Positions 34,010 through 44,975 are shown, counted from the stretch's first letter. The stretch is 64,000 nt of DNA from Marinomonas aquimarina (GCF_900089755.1 NZ_FLOC01000002.1:1-64000), one strand, 5' to 3'. The notes: a model not told the origin generated them from the sequence alone. A program made the numbers and translations.

Positions 34010-34750
34010 ATGACCAGCACATTCCAATTCCAGCAAATCGGCGTCGTTCACTCTTGTTACAAACAGAAATTTGGCATCCCACGCCAACCTGGACTGGTCA
34101 CCGAGGCCTCCGGATCGATTGAGCTTTTACCGCCTTTTAATCGGCTCGACGTACTAGATGGCCTAGATGATTTCTCTCATATTTGGGTGCACTTTATTTT
34201 CCATGAATGCATGAACGATACCTGGAAGGCGAAAATTCGCCCGCCCCGCCTAGGTGGCAAAGAGAAGATGGGCATTTTTGCGACGCGCGCCACCCATCGC
34301 CCCAACCCATTGGGTTTATCTGTGGTTGCCATAAAAGGCGTCCGCAAAGAAGGCAAGCGCGTGTTTATCGACATTATTGGTGCGGATCTGCTGGATCAAA
34401 CCCCCATTGTCGACATCAAGCCCTACCTCCCCTATGCCGATGCCCTACTGGAAGCGAAAGGCGGCTTTGCCCCACTCCCCACTATACTCAAACCAGTCAT
34501 GTTCTCCGAACTGGCGCTCGAGCAGGCCAACAGCTATAAAGAAACCTATCAACGAGATTTAATTCCACTGATTGAGCAAGTCATCAGTCAAGACCCTCGC
34601 CCCTCTTATTTAGCTGGCTTAAAAGGTCGTGACCATGGCAACCTGCTGTGGAATGCTAATATTAAATGGACAGCGAAAGAAGATCACTTCCTAGTGACGC
34701 AAATAGAATTTCCGATAGGTGAAGTAGATGAACAAGTCAAAGATGCTTAA
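34010..34750 (+). CDS. trmO: tRNA (adenine(37)-N6)-methyltransferase
   Basis: 246 residues. TrmO (TsaA/YaeB) methylates t6A37 to m6t6A in threonine tRNAs using AdoMet. The family block is clear: IGVVHSCYKQKFGIPRQPGL, LDGLDDFSHIWVHFIFH, and FATRATHRPNPLGLSVV (about residues 94-110). The C-terminal part DPRPSYLAGLKGRDHGNLLW is the extension of the gammaproteobacterial form. It is divergent from proA and overlaps the next small gene by 23 bases. Confidence 0.95.
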   Translation: MTSTFQFQQIGVVHSCYKQKFGIPRQPGLVTEASGSIELLPPFNRLDVLDGLDDFSHIWVHFIFHECMNDTWKAKIRPPRLGGKEKMGIFATRATHRPNPLGLSVVAIKGVRKEGKRVFIDIIGADLLDQTPIVDIKPYLPYADALLEAKGGFAPLPTILKPVMFSELALEQANSYKETYQRDLIPLIEQVISQDPRPSYLAGLKGRDHGNLLWNANIKWTAKEDHFLVTQIEFPIGEVDEQVKDA

Positions 34751-34988
34751 TGCTTACAAGACTGTGAATAACTTAAAAAAGCCACAGGCCAATGAGCCTG
34801 ATTCCAGTCAAAACGAACCTAAGCTATATCGCTCAGATTACGATGAAAAGTTGATAAAAGACTACCATTTCGCCAAGTTTCAGAAGAATTTAGACCAGAT
34901 TCAAAACAACCCAGAGCTGGCTGAATTATTAGAAAAACCTGAATGGAATGAAGAAGATATCAAGAAGCTGCTGGCCTCATTTCGTTAG
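34728..34988 (+). CDS. small hydrophilic protein, unknown function
   Basis: 86 residues, rich in Lys, Asn, Glu and Gln. I do not recognise it. The second half (residues about 40-84) looks helical and ends in the acidic WNEEDIKKLLASFR. No Cys, signal or membrane segment. The ATG at 34728 lies inside trmO with AGGTGA just upstream; the ATG at codon 6 is another possible start. A terminator follows at 35063-35094. The overlap with trmO suggests coupled translation. It could still be a chance open frame, but the good start and end context favour a gene. Confidence 0.6.
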   Translation: MNKSKMLNAYKTVNNLKKPQANEPDSSQNEPKLYRSDYDEKLIKDYHFAKFQKNLDQIQNNPELAELLEKPEWNEEDIKKLLASFR

Positions 34989-35062
34989 CAAAGAGCTATA
35001 CCCACGTTTATCCACATCTTCTGTGCATAGTTTATTTGTCAATCCGATCTGCAAAAAAACAT

Positions 35063-35094
35063 AAAAAAAGCGGACCCAAATGGGTCCGCTTTTT
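35063..35094. terminator. bidirectional terminator between the small gene and rpsA
   Basis: Arms GCGGACCCA (35070-35078) and TGGGTCCGC (35081-35089) with a two-base centre, flanked by seven A on the left and five T on the right. It can stop both rpsA (leftward) and the trmO unit (rightward). Confidence 0.9.
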
Positions 35095-35132
35095 CATAAA
35101 ACACTTTCTATTAAACTAAGGTCTAATAAAAA

Positions 35133-36815
35133 TTAGTTTTGGTTCTCAAGTTGAGCTTTGATTAGGTCACCGATTGTAGTCGGGCCGCTAACTTCAGCTT
35201 GTTGCTTCTCAGTGTGAGACTTAAGAGCAGCTTTCTCTTCAGATGCATCTTTCGCTTTCACAGAGATAGCGATAGTGCGTGCTTTACGATCAACGTTAGT
35301 GATCGCAGCTTCTACAGAGTCACCTTCTTTCAGTACAGAAGAAGCATCTTCTACACGGTCACGGCTGATTTCAGAAACTTTCAAGTAAGCTTCAACACCT
35401 TCAGCTAGAACAACTGTAGCGCCTTTAGCGTCAACTTCAGAAACAGTACCGTTTACGATAGCGCCTTTGTCGTTTTCAGCAACGAAAGCAACGAATGGAT
35501 CTTGCTCAAGTTGTTTAACGCCTAGAGAGATACGCTCACGCTCAGCATCGATAGAAAGAACAACAGTTTCTAGAACGTCACCTTTCTTGTACTTACGTAC
35601 TGCTTCTTCACCAGCTTCATCCCAAGATAGGTCAGATAGGTGAACAAGACCGTCGATACCGCCGTCAAGACCGATGAATACACCGAAGTCAGTGATAGAC
35701 TTGATGCCACCAGAGATCTTGTCGCCTTTGTTGAATGACGTTGCGAACTCTTCCCATGGGTTTGGAGTGCACTGCTTGATACCTAGAGAGATACGACGAC
35801 GTTCTTCGTCGATGTCTAGGATCATAACTTCTACTTCGTCGCCGATTTGAACAACTTTAGATGGGTGGATGTTCTTGTTTGTCCAGTCCATTTCAGACAC
35901 GTGAACAAGACCTTCAACACCTTCTTCTAGCTCAGCGAAGCAGCCGTAGTCAGTTAGGTTAGTTACGCGTGCAGTAACTTTAGTACCTTCTGGGTAACGA
36001 GCTTTGATTGCTACCCATGGATCTTCACCTAGTTGCTTAAGACCTAGAGATACACGGTTACGCTCACGATCGAACTTAAGAACTTTAACGTCGATCTCGT
36101 CACCTACAGCGATGATTTCGCTTGGGTGCTTGATACGTTTCCAAGACATGTCAGTGATGTGTAGAAGACCATCAACACCGCCCAAGTCAACGAATGCACC
36201 GTAGTCAGTAAGGTTCTTAACGATACCTTTAACTTCTTGACCTTCTTCAAGGTTAGCAAGAAGAGTTTCGCGCTCTGCACTGTTAGTAGCTTCCATAACA
36301 GCACGACGAGAAACAACAACGTTGTTACGTTTTTGATCAAGCTTGATAAGTTTGAACTCAAGTTCAACACCTTCAAGGTGAGATGTGTCACGGATAGGAC
36401 GAACATCTACCAAAGAACCTGGCAAGAAAGCACGGATGTTAGCGATGTCAACAGTGAAGCCACCTTTAACTTTACCGTTGATGATACCTTTAACGATTTC
36501 ACCTTCTTCGTATGCTTTTTCAAGCACAGACCAAGTTTCAGCGCGCTTAGCTTTCTCACGAGAAAGTTTAGTCTCACCGAAGCCGTCTTCAACAGCGTCA
36601 AGCGCTACTTTAACTTCGTCGCCGATGTTAAGAGTGAATTCGCCAGTCTCGTTAAGGAATTGAGAACGTGGGATAACGCCTTCAGATTTAAGACCTGCGT
36701 GAACAGTTACCCAGTCGCTATCGATGTCAACAACGATACCAGTAACAATCGAGCCTGGCGCCATTTCTACGCTTTTTAGGCTTTCTTCAAACAGTTCTGC
36801 GAAGCTTTGAGTCAT
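35133..36815 (-). CDS. rpsA: 30S ribosomal protein S1
   Basis: 560 residues from the ATG at 36815, which has AGGA upstream; an upstream in-frame start at 36833 lacks this. S1 brings mRNA to the 30S subunit. Six S1/OB repeats can be followed, for example [29 protein letters not shown], hidden in the usual spacing, and repeats with [16 protein letters not shown] and related blocks. The first two repeats are the ribosome-binding, more divergent ones. Codon choice is strongly biased, as expected for a highly expressed gene. In Pseudomonas ihfB follows rpsA; here a terminator follows. Confidence 0.98.
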   Translation of the reverse strand: MTQSFAELFEESLKSVEMAPGSIVTGIVVDIDSDWVTVHAGLKSEGVIPRSQFLNETGEFTLNIGDEVKVALDAVEDGFGETKLSREKAKRAETWSVLEKAYEEGEIVKGIINGKVKGGFTVDIANIRAFLPGSLVDVRPIRDTSHLEGVELEFKLIKLDQKRNNVVVSRRAVMEATNSAERETLLANLEEGQEVKGIVKNLTDYGAFVDLGGVDGLLHITDMSWKRIKHPSEIIAVGDEIDVKVLKFDRERNRVSLGLKQLGEDPWVAIKARYPEGTKVTARVTNLTDYGCFAELEEGVEGLVHVSEMDWTNKNIHPSKVVQIGDEVEVMILDIDEERRRISLGIKQCTPNPWEEFATSFNKGDKISGGIKSITDFGVFIGLDGGIDGLVHLSDLSWDEAGEEAVRKYKKGDVLETVVLSIDAERERISLGVKQLEQDPFVAFVAENDKGAIVNGTVSEVDAKGATVVLAEGVEAYLKVSEISRDRVEDASSVLKEGDSVEAAITNVDRKARTIAISVKAKDASEEKAALKSHTEKQQAEVSGPTTIGDLIKAQLENQN

Positions 36816-36972
36816 TGTGATTCCTATATACACGGAACAACTAAATGTTCCCTACCACATCGCCAGCTTATGTGGGGTTAATTTGCATTGATTGCGATTT
36901 GGCTAGCGCTGGCACCAAATCGACTTACTTTAATCGATCTATTTTAGCACAAAGTTTGAACATAAATACAGA
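36816..36972 (-). promoter_or_regulatory. rpsA leader and promoter region
   Basis: 157 bases between cmk and rpsA. On the coding strand TGCTAAAAT is an extended -10 candidate, and a hairpin with CCACAT/ATGTGG arms lies in the leader before the ribosome site. In E. coli S1 represses its own leader; a similar control is possible here but not shown. Confidence 0.35.
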
Positions 36973-37662
36973 TCAAACTGCAATGTATGCTGCTTTTGCT
37001 GCTTCGGTCATAATTACATCAACCACCTGCTCGATAGCCATATCCGTACTATCGATCACCAGAGCACCTACCGCTGGCACTAATGGCGCCACAGGACGGT
37101 TTGCATCGCGCTCATCGCGCTCTTTGATGGTTTTTACTAACTCATCAAAATTGACCACATCACCTTTTTGCTCTAACTGCAGCAGGCGACGCTGAGCACG
37201 CTCTTCTGGACTCGCGGTTAAAAACACCTTAATGCTAGCGTCTGGAAACACCACGGTTCCCATATCACGGCCGTCCGCGACCAATCCAGGCGTTTGCACA
37301 AAAGCGCGCTGACGCAGCAGCAAGCCATCACGCACATCCGGAATGGCTGCCAACTTTGACGCTTGATTACCAATGGTTTCAGTGCGAATCGCCTGGGTAA
37401 CTACTTCCCCCTCCAGGACGATCTCAACTTCTTGGCTATCCGTTTGCTGGAATTGAATGTCTAAATGTTCTGCCAAGACTTTTAGCGCCTCCACATCATC
37501 GGTTTCAATACCGTGATGGGAAGCCGCTAATGCTAATAACCTGTAAAGCGCGCCACTATCAAGCAAATGCCAACCCAGCTTCTCTGCGACCAATTGACTG
37601 ACTGTGCCTTTACCAGCACCACTTGGGCCATCAATCGTAATAACTGGGGCTTGATTCATCAT
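36973..37662 (-). CDS. cmk: cytidylate kinase
   Basis: 229 residues, normal for Cmk. It phosphorylates CMP and dCMP. The P-loop GPSGAGKGT stands at about residues 13-21, and the [22 protein letters not shown] and RDxRDxxR ([13 protein letters not shown]) blocks are typical. Either of two adjacent Met codons could start it. It lies 15 bases after the tyrA-aroA fusion, upstream of rpsA, the standard order. Confidence 0.97.
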   Translation of the reverse strand: MMNQAPVITIDGPSGAGKGTVSQLVAEKLGWHLLDSGALYRLLALAASHHGIETDDVEALKVLAEHLDIQFQQTDSQEVEIVLEGEVVTQAIRTETIGNQASKLAAIPDVRDGLLLRQRAFVQTPGLVADGRDMGTVVFPDASIKVFLTASPEERAQRRLLQLEQKGDVVNFDELVKTIKERDERDANRPVAPLVPAVGALVIDSTDMAIEQVVDVIMTEAAKAAYIAV

Positions 37663-37677
37663 AACTGTTCCTCTTAT

Positions 37678-39882
37678 TTAGCTATGCACTGAACACTTAA
37701 GGCCCAGCACTGTAGCAATTTCTTCTAAGTTTGGAATTTGCGCTAACAATTTTTGACAATCCCTGACTGTCGCACCATTGCGGCAACGTGCAGCGAGTAA
37801 TAGGAAGGCCATCGCCACCAACTCGTTTCCTGCACTGTCCAAATCCCCACCCTGAGGGGGACATCCTTTTATTATTAGTGTACCGGCCTGCCACTCTATG
37901 GCACCGCCGATATGATTCACACCATCCATCAAAGTGGTGATGCGATCTTCATAGAAATAAGGCAACTGAGGAATCCCCTCAAATTGACTTTCACCTTCTG
38001 CATACACCGCCAGCACCGCCAAAAGAGATACGAACTCGCGCAACTCATAAGACTGCTCTGGCGTTAATGCGAACGCTTTTAAAGGCGCAAAACTGACGCG
38101 CAACGTTTGAGTCTTGAACACCCCTAAAGGTTCACCTAACCAAACAAACTTCGCGCCTGCTTGCTGTAGCACCTCAAGCAACACATTCATGCGCCCATGA
38201 CGTGCCACACTCTCCAATTGTAATGTTGAGCCTGGCAAAATAATCGCCAGCAGCACGCTCCATAACGCTTGCTGCATATCTGCAGGCAATTCTAGGCTTG
38301 CCCCAGTGATGGCATCAGTGCTCACTGTGAACGCCTGATCTCCCTCAATACGAACCCCGAATGATGCAAACAGAGCCCGCACCTGTTGATCAAGATGCAG
38401 CGTCGACTCAAATTGACCATCTTGTTCGACGAACAAACTCAAAAGAATCGCAGAAGACATCAAACGAGAGGACGCCGGCCCAGGCAACACTCCAGATAAA
38501 GGCAGCAATTGGGCAGGTGTAAACTTAAATGGCAAACAATCTGCCGCCGCCGACACCACATTCGCTTGGGCATTCTTGAGCAGGGCCAATAAATGTGTAA
38601 ACGGGGTATTTAATAAAGAATCTTCACCTACCACTTCGACAGGAAATGCTTGCCCAGCCAAAACCGGTGCCAGCAAATACAAACTTGTTGCAGAGTTATG
38701 CACATTGATCGGTGCAATAGGCGCTCGCAATCCTTTTCGTCCGACACCGTAAACACGCACCGAGCCATAACCAAACTCTTCGATCACCACCCCCATATCC
38801 CTTAGGGCCTGCATGGTCACTTTAACGTCACCTGCCAGATCAATATTACCTAATTCACTGACACCTTCCGCTAGGGCCGCCATTATAAGAGCTCTATGTG
38901 ACAAAGATTTGTCACCGATCAACTTAACCTCACCATGAATGGCTGACGCAGGACTGACCGAAATAGATACCTGTTTCTCTTGCGGCTTACCTAAGGTGCG
39001 CTGCTCTAACAGGCGTAGAAAGTGATCACGTGCCGATTTCGCTCGGGTGAACACACCGTACATAGAGGCGCCATCACCATCGACGATCGCTTGACGCATT
39101 TCCGCCAAACGATCGGTAAACAAATCAAGCGTGGTCAAAGTGGCGTCTTTATTGGCCAAGAACACATCACGCCACATCACCGGATCACTGGAAGCAATGC
39201 GCGTAAAGTCACGAAAACCACCGGCGGCAAAACGGAAGATATCCTGACTGCGTTCAGCGTTGGCCAAGGCATCCACCAAAGTGTAGGCCAGCAGATGCGG
39301 CAAATGACTGGATGCAGCCAAAACATGGTCGTGATGATCCACATCCATACTCACCACCTCCGCACCCACTGCGCGCCATAGACGATGCAGGCGATCCAGT
39401 AATTTAGGGTCGGAATAAGGCAATGGCGTAATAATCGCCATATGCTTTTCAAATAAGTTGGGGTTGGCCGCTAACACGCCACTCTTCTCAGCACCGGCTA
39501 TCGGGTGCCCAGGAATGAAGTTTGCTGGCGCCTCACCAAAGACTTTGACTGCCGCGGCCACCACACTGCCTTTCGTGGAACCTACATCCGTCACCAAAGT
39601 AGTCGACTTAATAAACGGCTTAATTTCAGATAACACAGACTCCATCGCGCGCACGGGCGTCGCTAGGATAATAATATCCATGTTTGAAATCGTGGCTTCA
39701 TCCAGCTGAGCGGGATGATCGATTACCCCAGTCGACACACCAAGCGTCAACTCTCCGGCGCGACGATCTGCACCATACAGAGTCGCCAAACCTTGCTGCT
39801 TAAGGCTTTTCGCAAAGGAACCACCAATCATGCCCAATCCGACGATTAAGACATTACCAAACTCTTTTTTACTGTCTTGCAT
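37678..39882 (-). CDS. prephenate dehydrogenase fused to an eroded EPSP-synthase-like domain
   Basis: 734 residues. Residues 1-300 are TyrA: the NAD loop VGLGMIGGS (14-22), TDVGSTKG, the GHPIAGAEKSG block and SSHLPHLLAY; it should make 4-hydroxyphenylpyruvate for tyrosine. Residues about 304-734 align along their length with EPSP synthase (AroA), as in the Pseudomonas fusion, but the site is eroded. GDKS (323-326) and Arg330 remain, while GNSGTSMR reads HNSATSLY (Arg to Tyr402), the SAQ motif reads SSR (473), KESDR reads FYEDR (643-647) and GDHR reads GNEL (685-688). This half may no longer make EPSP. The frame is open throughout. Confidence 0.92.
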   Translation of the reverse strand: MQDSKKEFGNVLIVGLGMIGGSFAKSLKQQGLATLYGADRRAGELTLGVSTGVIDHPAQLDEATISNMDIIILATPVRAMESVLSEIKPFIKSTTLVTDVGSTKGSVVAAAVKVFGEAPANFIPGHPIAGAEKSGVLAANPNLFEKHMAIITPLPYSDPKLLDRLHRLWRAVGAEVVSMDVDHHDHVLAASSHLPHLLAYTLVDALANAERSQDIFRFAAGGFRDFTRIASSDPVMWRDVFLANKDATLTTLDLFTDRLAEMRQAIVDGDGASMYGVFTRAKSARDHFLRLLEQRTLGKPQEKQVSISVSPASAIHGEVKLIGDKSLSHRALIMAALAEGVSELGNIDLAGDVKVTMQALRDMGVVIEEFGYGSVRVYGVGRKGLRAPIAPINVHNSATSLYLLAPVLAGQAFPVEVVGEDSLLNTPFTHLLALLKNAQANVVSAAADCLPFKFTPAQLLPLSGVLPGPASSRLMSSAILLSLFVEQDGQFESTLHLDQQVRALFASFGVRIEGDQAFTVSTDAITGASLELPADMQQALWSVLLAIILPGSTLQLESVARHGRMNVLLEVLQQAGAKFVWLGEPLGVFKTQTLRVSFAPLKAFALTPEQSYELREFVSLLAVLAVYAEGESQFEGIPQLPYFYEDRITTLMDGVNHIGGAIEWQAGTLIIKGCPPQGGDLDSAGNELVAMAFLLLAARCRNGATVRDCQKLLAQIPNLEEIATVLGLKCSVHS

Positions 39883-39915
39883 AATAAGCGCCTTATGACC
39901 GAATATAGTTAGCGC

Positions 39916-41037
39916 TTACAGCACTGCCACTGGGTAAGAACCCAGCACTTTCACTTCGGAGGCACGCTCACGCAACTCTTCGATCACAGCTTTGCAAGCC
40001 TCCTCTTCACAATGACCCCAGAAGTCGATGTAGAACACGTAACCCCATTTACTGATCAAAGAAGGGCGTGTTTCAAGGCGCGTCATGTCCACACCGTGAC
40101 GCTCGAATGACTCAAGCAAACGGTAAAGAGCACCCGGCTCGTTCTTCGCACTCACCAACAGTGACGTCTTATCTTTACCACTTGGCGGTGTTTTCTCATT
40201 ACCGATAATCAAGAAACGCGTTGTGTTTTCTGGGTGGTCCTCAATGTTGGCCGACACTACCTCTAGGTCGTACAACTGGCTGGCAATCTCACCGGCAATG
40301 GCCGCAACCGCTTTGCCATTTCTACCTGCTTCGGCCGCAAGACGCGCACCTTCTGCATTGGAGCTGACTGCGACACGTTCAGCGTGGGGCCAGTAACGAT
40401 CCAACCAAGCACGACATTGCGCCAGTGACTGCTGATGAGAGTAGATGTGCGTCACATCATCTGGATTAATGTTTGGCGCCACCAATAGGTTATGGTGGAT
40501 ACGCACTTCTACTTCGCCACAGATTTTCAAACGTGAGCCACGGAAACTGTCTAAGGTATGATTGACCACACCTTCAGTGGAGTTTTCCACTGGCACCACA
40601 CCATAGTTCGCCGCGCCCGACTCTACTTCACGGAACACCTCATCAATCGCCGCCATCGGCGCACTGACGATGGATTGGCCAAAGTGCTTCAACGCCGCCT
40701 GCTGGGTAAAGGTCCCTTCAGGGCCTAGAAAAGCAATGCGCATCGGACGCTCCAGCGCCAAGCAAGAAGACATCACCTGACGGAAGATCTTGGCCATTTC
40801 TTCATTGCCTAATGGACCTTTATTGCGCTCCATTACGCGGCGTAACACCTGAGCTTCACGCTCCGGACGATAAAACACGACCTGCTGATCACCTTGCTCG
40901 GCAAGCTTTACTTCCGCCACCTTTTGCGCACATTCTGCGCGCTCATTAATCAAGTCTTGAATCTGTGCGTCGATCGCGTCAATTCGATCACGAAGCATTG
41001 GCAGCGTAATCGGAGTAGTATCGTTTTTAGTCGTCAT
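39916..41037 (-). CDS. pheA: bifunctional chorismate mutase / prephenate dehydratase
   Basis: 373 residues. It turns chorismate to prephenate and then phenylpyruvate, for phenylalanine. Domains: AroQ mutase (about 10-95, LRDRIDAIDAQIQDLINERA), dehydratase (about 100-275, IAFLGPEGTFTQQAALKHFG, the TEGVVNHTLDSF substrate motif with Thr, and NTTRFLIIG), and an ACT domain (about 290-373, GALYRLLESF, ETRPS) that binds phenylalanine as inhibitor. Between pheA and the tyrA fusion pseudomonads have hisC; here it is missing. Confidence 0.98.
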   Translation of the reverse strand: MTTKNDTTPITLPMLRDRIDAIDAQIQDLINERAECAQKVAEVKLAEQGDQQVVFYRPEREAQVLRRVMERNKGPLGNEEMAKIFRQVMSSCLALERPMRIAFLGPEGTFTQQAALKHFGQSIVSAPMAAIDEVFREVESGAANYGVVPVENSTEGVVNHTLDSFRGSRLKICGEVEVRIHHNLLVAPNINPDDVTHIYSHQQSLAQCRAWLDRYWPHAERVAVSSNAEGARLAAEAGRNGKAVAAIAGEIASQLYDLEVVSANIEDHPENTTRFLIIGNEKTPPSGKDKTSLLVSAKNEPGALYRLLESFERHGVDMTRLETRPSLISKWGYVFYIDFWGHCEEEACKAVIEELRERASEVKVLGSYPVAVL

Positions 41038-41059
41038 AGAGCGTGTATCCTAGTTACAA

Positions 41060-42142
41060 TTAGCCGTAGCGTTTCTCGAATGCCTGCATGAAATCAATCA
41101 ATGCTTGAACCCCTGCAAGAGGCATTGCATTGTAAATACTTGCACGCATCCCCCCCACGGAACGATGTCCCGCCAAGGTGCGAAGCCCAGCTTCTTCAGA
41201 CTCTTTTAGGAAAGTCTTTTCAAGAGATTCGTCTGCCAAAACAAATGGCACATTCATACGTGAACGGTAACGAACATCAATCGGGGTGGAATAAAAGTCA
41301 CTGTTATCGATTGCCTGATAGAGCAATTCAGCTTTCTGAATATTTACTTGCTCCATCGCCGAGACGCCCCCTTGGGCATCAAGCCACTCAAACACCAAGT
41401 CAGCTAAGTAAATCGCAAACGTTGGTGGCGTATTGACCATGGAATCGTTTTTAGCAAGGTTTTCAAAAGACCAAACACTGGGCAGCGCATCATTGTTACT
41501 GCGGGCCAACAGATCTTTACGAATAATATTGATCACCACCCCTGCCGGCCCAATGTTCTTTTGCGCACCGGCATAGATCATACCGTACTGAGACACATCA
41601 ATTGGGCGAGAAAGAATGGTAGAAGACAAATCCGCCACGATTGGCAAATTCGTCTCTGGCAAATCCGCAAACTCTAGACCACCAATGGTTTCATTGGGCG
41701 TCAGGTGCAGGTAAGCCGCTGTTTCATCTAGGTTTAAGGTTGAGAAATCAGGAACCGTGGTGTAGTTCACATCTTTTGAGGAGCCCGCCAGTACGACGTT
41801 GGTGTACTTTTTCGCTTCTTTAAGCGCCTTCGTCGACCAAGCTCCCGTATCTAGGTAACAGGCCGACTCAAAGCCATGGCTTAGATTGGCTGGAATCTGG
41901 GCAAAGGAGGCTGAAGCGCCACCTTGAGTGAAGATAATGTCGTAGTCATCAGGAATATTCAGAAGTTGAGAGAGTCGCGCCTTAGCGGACGCTAAGATCG
42001 ACATAAACTCTTCACTACGATGACTCATTTCCATCACTGACACACCCTTACCGTGCCAATCAAGAAGTTCTGCTTGCGCTTTTGCTAATACAGCCTCTGG
42101 GAGCGCGGCGGGACCAGAACAAAAGTTGTAAACTCGGCTCAT
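41060..42142 (-). CDS. serC: phosphoserine aminotransferase
   Basis: 360 residues. PLP enzyme making phosphoserine from 3-phosphohydroxypyruvate, also used in vitamin B6 synthesis, which links it to pdxJ elsewhere in the window. N-terminal FCSGPAALP, the MEMSHRSEEF block and the PLP lysine in IYAGAQKNIGPAGV (about residue 196) are seen. The ending GGMRASIYNAMPLAGV is typical. It follows gyrA after a 72-base gap that contains a terminator. Confidence 0.98.
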   Translation of the reverse strand: MSRVYNFCSGPAALPEAVLAKAQAELLDWHGKGVSVMEMSHRSEEFMSILASAKARLSQLLNIPDDYDIIFTQGGASASFAQIPANLSHGFESACYLDTGAWSTKALKEAKKYTNVVLAGSSKDVNYTTVPDFSTLNLDETAAYLHLTPNETIGGLEFADLPETNLPIVADLSSTILSRPIDVSQYGMIYAGAQKNIGPAGVVINIIRKDLLARSNNDALPSVWSFENLAKNDSMVNTPPTFAIYLADLVFEWLDAQGGVSAMEQVNIQKAELLYQAIDNSDFYSTPIDVRYRSRMNVPFVLADESLEKTFLKESEEAGLRTLAGHRSVGGMRASIYNAMPLAGVQALIDFMQAFEKRYG

Positions 42143-42180
42143 TCTGCCTTAAACCTCATTTAAAAGTGTGTCTTACAAGA

Positions 42181-42208
42181 CAAAAGAAGGCGCACTCAAG
42201 GTGCGCCT
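42181..42208 (-). terminator. terminator after gyrA
   Basis: Arms GGCGCAC (42189-42195) and GTGCGCC (42201-42207), followed leftward by TTCTTTTG. The stem is short, so read-through into serC is possible. Confidence 0.7.
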
Positions 42209-42214
42209 AGGATT

Positions 42215-44902
42215 TTATTCTTCCGAGCTTGGGGGAGTGCTCGTCAGTTCATCCGTTGCTTCTGGCTGCTCTACGTCCGTCTCTACCGTTTCGATATCGA
42301 CCTCCGCATCATCGTCTTCCACAACACGTTCAACACCGACCAAACGTTCATCATTTGCTAGACGAATCAAGGTCACACCTTGCGTATTTCGACCCTGGCA
42401 TGAAATCTCAGAAACGCGGGTACGCACCAGTGTGCCCATATCGGTAATCAAGATCACTTCGTCCGACTCTTCAACTTGCGTCGCGCCCCTCACAGGACCG
42501 TTACGCTCGGACACTTGAATACCTATGACACCCTGACCACCACGACCGTAAACTGGGAATTCACTGATCATGGTGCGCTTACCGTAGCCATTTTCACAAG
42601 CCATCAGTACCGCGGTTTCTTGCTCTGCACTAGGCACAATCAAAGACACCACTTTGGCCTCTTCGGCTAGCTTGATACCACGCACACCGGCCGCCGTTCG
42701 ACCCATAGCACGCACGTCCGTTTCTTTGAAGCGGATCGTCTTACCAGAGCTAGACACCAGCATAATGTCGTCGTTACCAGATGTCTGAGCCACACCAACC
42801 AGTGCATCGGTCTCATCCAATTTCAACGCGATCAAGCCGCTTGAACGAGGACGTGCAAAATGCTCCATGGCGGTTTTCTTAACCGTACCATTCGCCGTTG
42901 CCATAAAAATGTAGCTGCTTGCAGCGATCTCTTCGCCATCTTCTAGCTCTACATCGACATCACTGTCGGCATCTGTTTTCTCAGGTGCAGTCAACGGCAA
43001 CAGCGCTGAAATGTGCTCGCCTTCTGCCAATGGCAATAGGTTCACAATTGGGCGACCTTTCGAGGCACGGCTACCCACAGGGATTTCAAATACGCGCAAC
43101 CAGTAAACTTTACCGAAGTTACTGAACAGCATCACGGTATCATGACTGCTGGTCACCAATAGGTGACTGATGTGGTCTTCGTCTTTCATACCCGAAGCAG
43201 ACTTACCACGACCACCACGACGCTGTGCTTTGTACTCTTCTAACGGCTGTGTCTTGGCATAACCGGTATCAGAAATGGTCACTACCATTGGCGCTTCGTC
43301 GATCAAATCAGCAATGGTTAGATCCTGCTTAGACGTTAGAATTTCTGTGCGACGCGCATCGCCAAACTGATCGCGGGCTTCTTCGAGCTCTTCACGAATC
43401 ACTTCCATTAGACGATCAGGGTTGCCAAGGATTTCTAACAACTCAGCGATCAAATCAATCAAAGATTTGTATTCGCCCAGCAATTTCTCATGCTCAAGAC
43501 CGGTTAGACGGTGCAAACGCAGATCCAAGATTGCTTGCGCTTGCTCAGGAGAAAGGTTGTAAACACCATTATTGAAACCGTACGCCGCATCGAGGTCGTC
43601 AGGACGACAAGCATCTGCACCGGCACGCTCAAGCATGGCCATAACATTGCCAGGCTCCCAGGTTTCAGAAATCAGTTTTTCTTTTGCTTCAGCGGCCGTT
43701 GGTGACTGACGAATCAACTCAATCACACGATCGATGTTTGCCAGTGCCACGGCTAGACCTTCAAGAACGTGACCACGTTCACGGGCTTTACGCAATTCAA
43801 AAATCGTACGACGCGTCACCACTTCACGGCGGTGCTTCACAAAGCACTCAAGCACTTGTTTTAGGTTCAACAACTCTGGACGACCATCAACCAAGGCCAC
43901 CATGTTGATACCAAAAACAGACTGTAGCTGAGTCTGCGTGAAAATATTGTTCACCACGACATCTGGGTTTTCACCACGACGCAGCTCAATTACGATGCGC
44001 ATACCATCTTTATCAGATTCGTCGCGCAGCTCGCTAATGCCTTCTAATTTCTTTTCTTTTACCAACTCAGCGATTTTCTCAATCACTTTTGCTTTGTTTA
44101 GCTGGTAAGGAATTTCGGTAAAGACGATCGCTTGGCGATTGCCTTTTTCCATGTCTTCCACATGGTGGCGGGCGCGCATGTAGATACGGCCACGACCAGT
44201 CTTGTAGGCTTCAACAATGCCTGCACGACCATTAATAAAAGCGCCTGTTGGGAAATCAGGACCTGGGATGTACTCCATCAATTCATCGATGGTCACCTCA
44301 GGGTTATCGATCACGTTTAAACAGCCATCGATGACTTCACCTAGGTTATGGGGTGGAATATTGGTTGCCATACCAACCGCGATACCCGCGGAACCGTTTA
44401 CCAGCAAACCTGGGATACGAGTTGGCAACACTTCCGGCATAAACTCAGTACCATCGTAGTTGGGTACGAAGTCTACCGTTTCCTTTTCCAAATCCATCAA
44501 CATATGATGCGACATGCGCGCCATACGAATCTCGGTATAACGCATTGCTGCTGCGCTGTCGCCGTCAACTGAACCAAAGTTACCTTGGCCGTCAACTAGC
44601 ATGTAACGCATAGAGAATGGCTGCGCCATGCGGACGATGGTTTCGTATACAGCAGAGTCACCATGAGGGTGATATTTACCGATCACATCACCGACGATAC
44701 GCGCCGATTTTTTGTAGGGCTTATTCCAATCGTTCTTCAGTTCGTTCATCGCGTATAGCACACGACGGTGAACCGGTTTCAAACCATCTCGAACATCAGG
44801 CAAGGCACGCCCAACGATTACGCTCATGGCGTAATCAAGATAAGAACCTTTCAGCTCATCTTCGATACTGACGGGAATAATTTCTTTGGCTAATTCACCC
44901 AT
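42215..44902 (-). CDS. gyrA: DNA gyrase subunit A
   Basis: 895 residues. With GyrB it introduces negative supercoils. Catalytic Tyr122 in [11 protein letters not shown] matches the E. coli number exactly. The quinolone region reads [13 protein letters not shown]: Ser83 as in sensitive strains, and Glu at 87 where E. coli has Asp. The GyrA-box of the C-terminal pinwheel is [10 protein letters not shown] (about 560). The C-terminus ends in an acidic tail ([18 protein letters not shown]). It is the first gene of the leftward cluster and has its own promoter at 44976-44984. Confidence 0.98.
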   Translation of the reverse strand: MGELAKEIIPVSIEDELKGSYLDYAMSVIVGRALPDVRDGLKPVHRRVLYAMNELKNDWNKPYKKSARIVGDVIGKYHPHGDSAVYETIVRMAQPFSMRYMLVDGQGNFGSVDGDSAAAMRYTEIRMARMSHHMLMDLEKETVDFVPNYDGTEFMPEVLPTRIPGLLVNGSAGIAVGMATNIPPHNLGEVIDGCLNVIDNPEVTIDELMEYIPGPDFPTGAFINGRAGIVEAYKTGRGRIYMRARHHVEDMEKGNRQAIVFTEIPYQLNKAKVIEKIAELVKEKKLEGISELRDESDKDGMRIVIELRRGENPDVVVNNIFTQTQLQSVFGINMVALVDGRPELLNLKQVLECFVKHRREVVTRRTIFELRKARERGHVLEGLAVALANIDRVIELIRQSPTAAEAKEKLISETWEPGNVMAMLERAGADACRPDDLDAAYGFNNGVYNLSPEQAQAILDLRLHRLTGLEHEKLLGEYKSLIDLIAELLEILGNPDRLMEVIREELEEARDQFGDARRTEILTSKQDLTIADLIDEAPMVVTISDTGYAKTQPLEEYKAQRRGGRGKSASGMKDEDHISHLLVTSSHDTVMLFSNFGKVYWLRVFEIPVGSRASKGRPIVNLLPLAEGEHISALLPLTAPEKTDADSDVDVELEDGEEIAASSYIFMATANGTVKKTAMEHFARPRSSGLIALKLDETDALVGVAQTSGNDDIMLVSSSGKTIRFKETDVRAMGRTAAGVRGIKLAEEAKVVSLIVPSAEQETAVLMACENGYGKRTMISEFPVYGRGGQGVIGIQVSERNGPVRGATQVEESDEVILITDMGTLVRTRVSEISCQGRNTQGVTLIRLANDERLVGVERVVEDDDAEVDIETVETDVEQPEATDELTSTPPSSEE

Positions 44903-44975
44903 AGATACTACCGTTCCTTATGTTTGGAGCGAGATAACATGACAACTGCTCCGGCCATCTTTTTGTAAGCGCGGC

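Noticed and set aside
36237-36779. 180-residue open frame on the plus strand inside rpsA
   Set aside because: It lies antisense within the strongly conserved rpsA gene, has no ribosome site and has Phe/Ser/Thr-rich composition that mirrors rpsA codon bias.
44640-44663. Quinolone resistance change in GyrA (Glu at position 87)
   Set aside because: Ser83 is intact and Glu at 87 is the normal residue in many bacteria, so resistance cannot be inferred.
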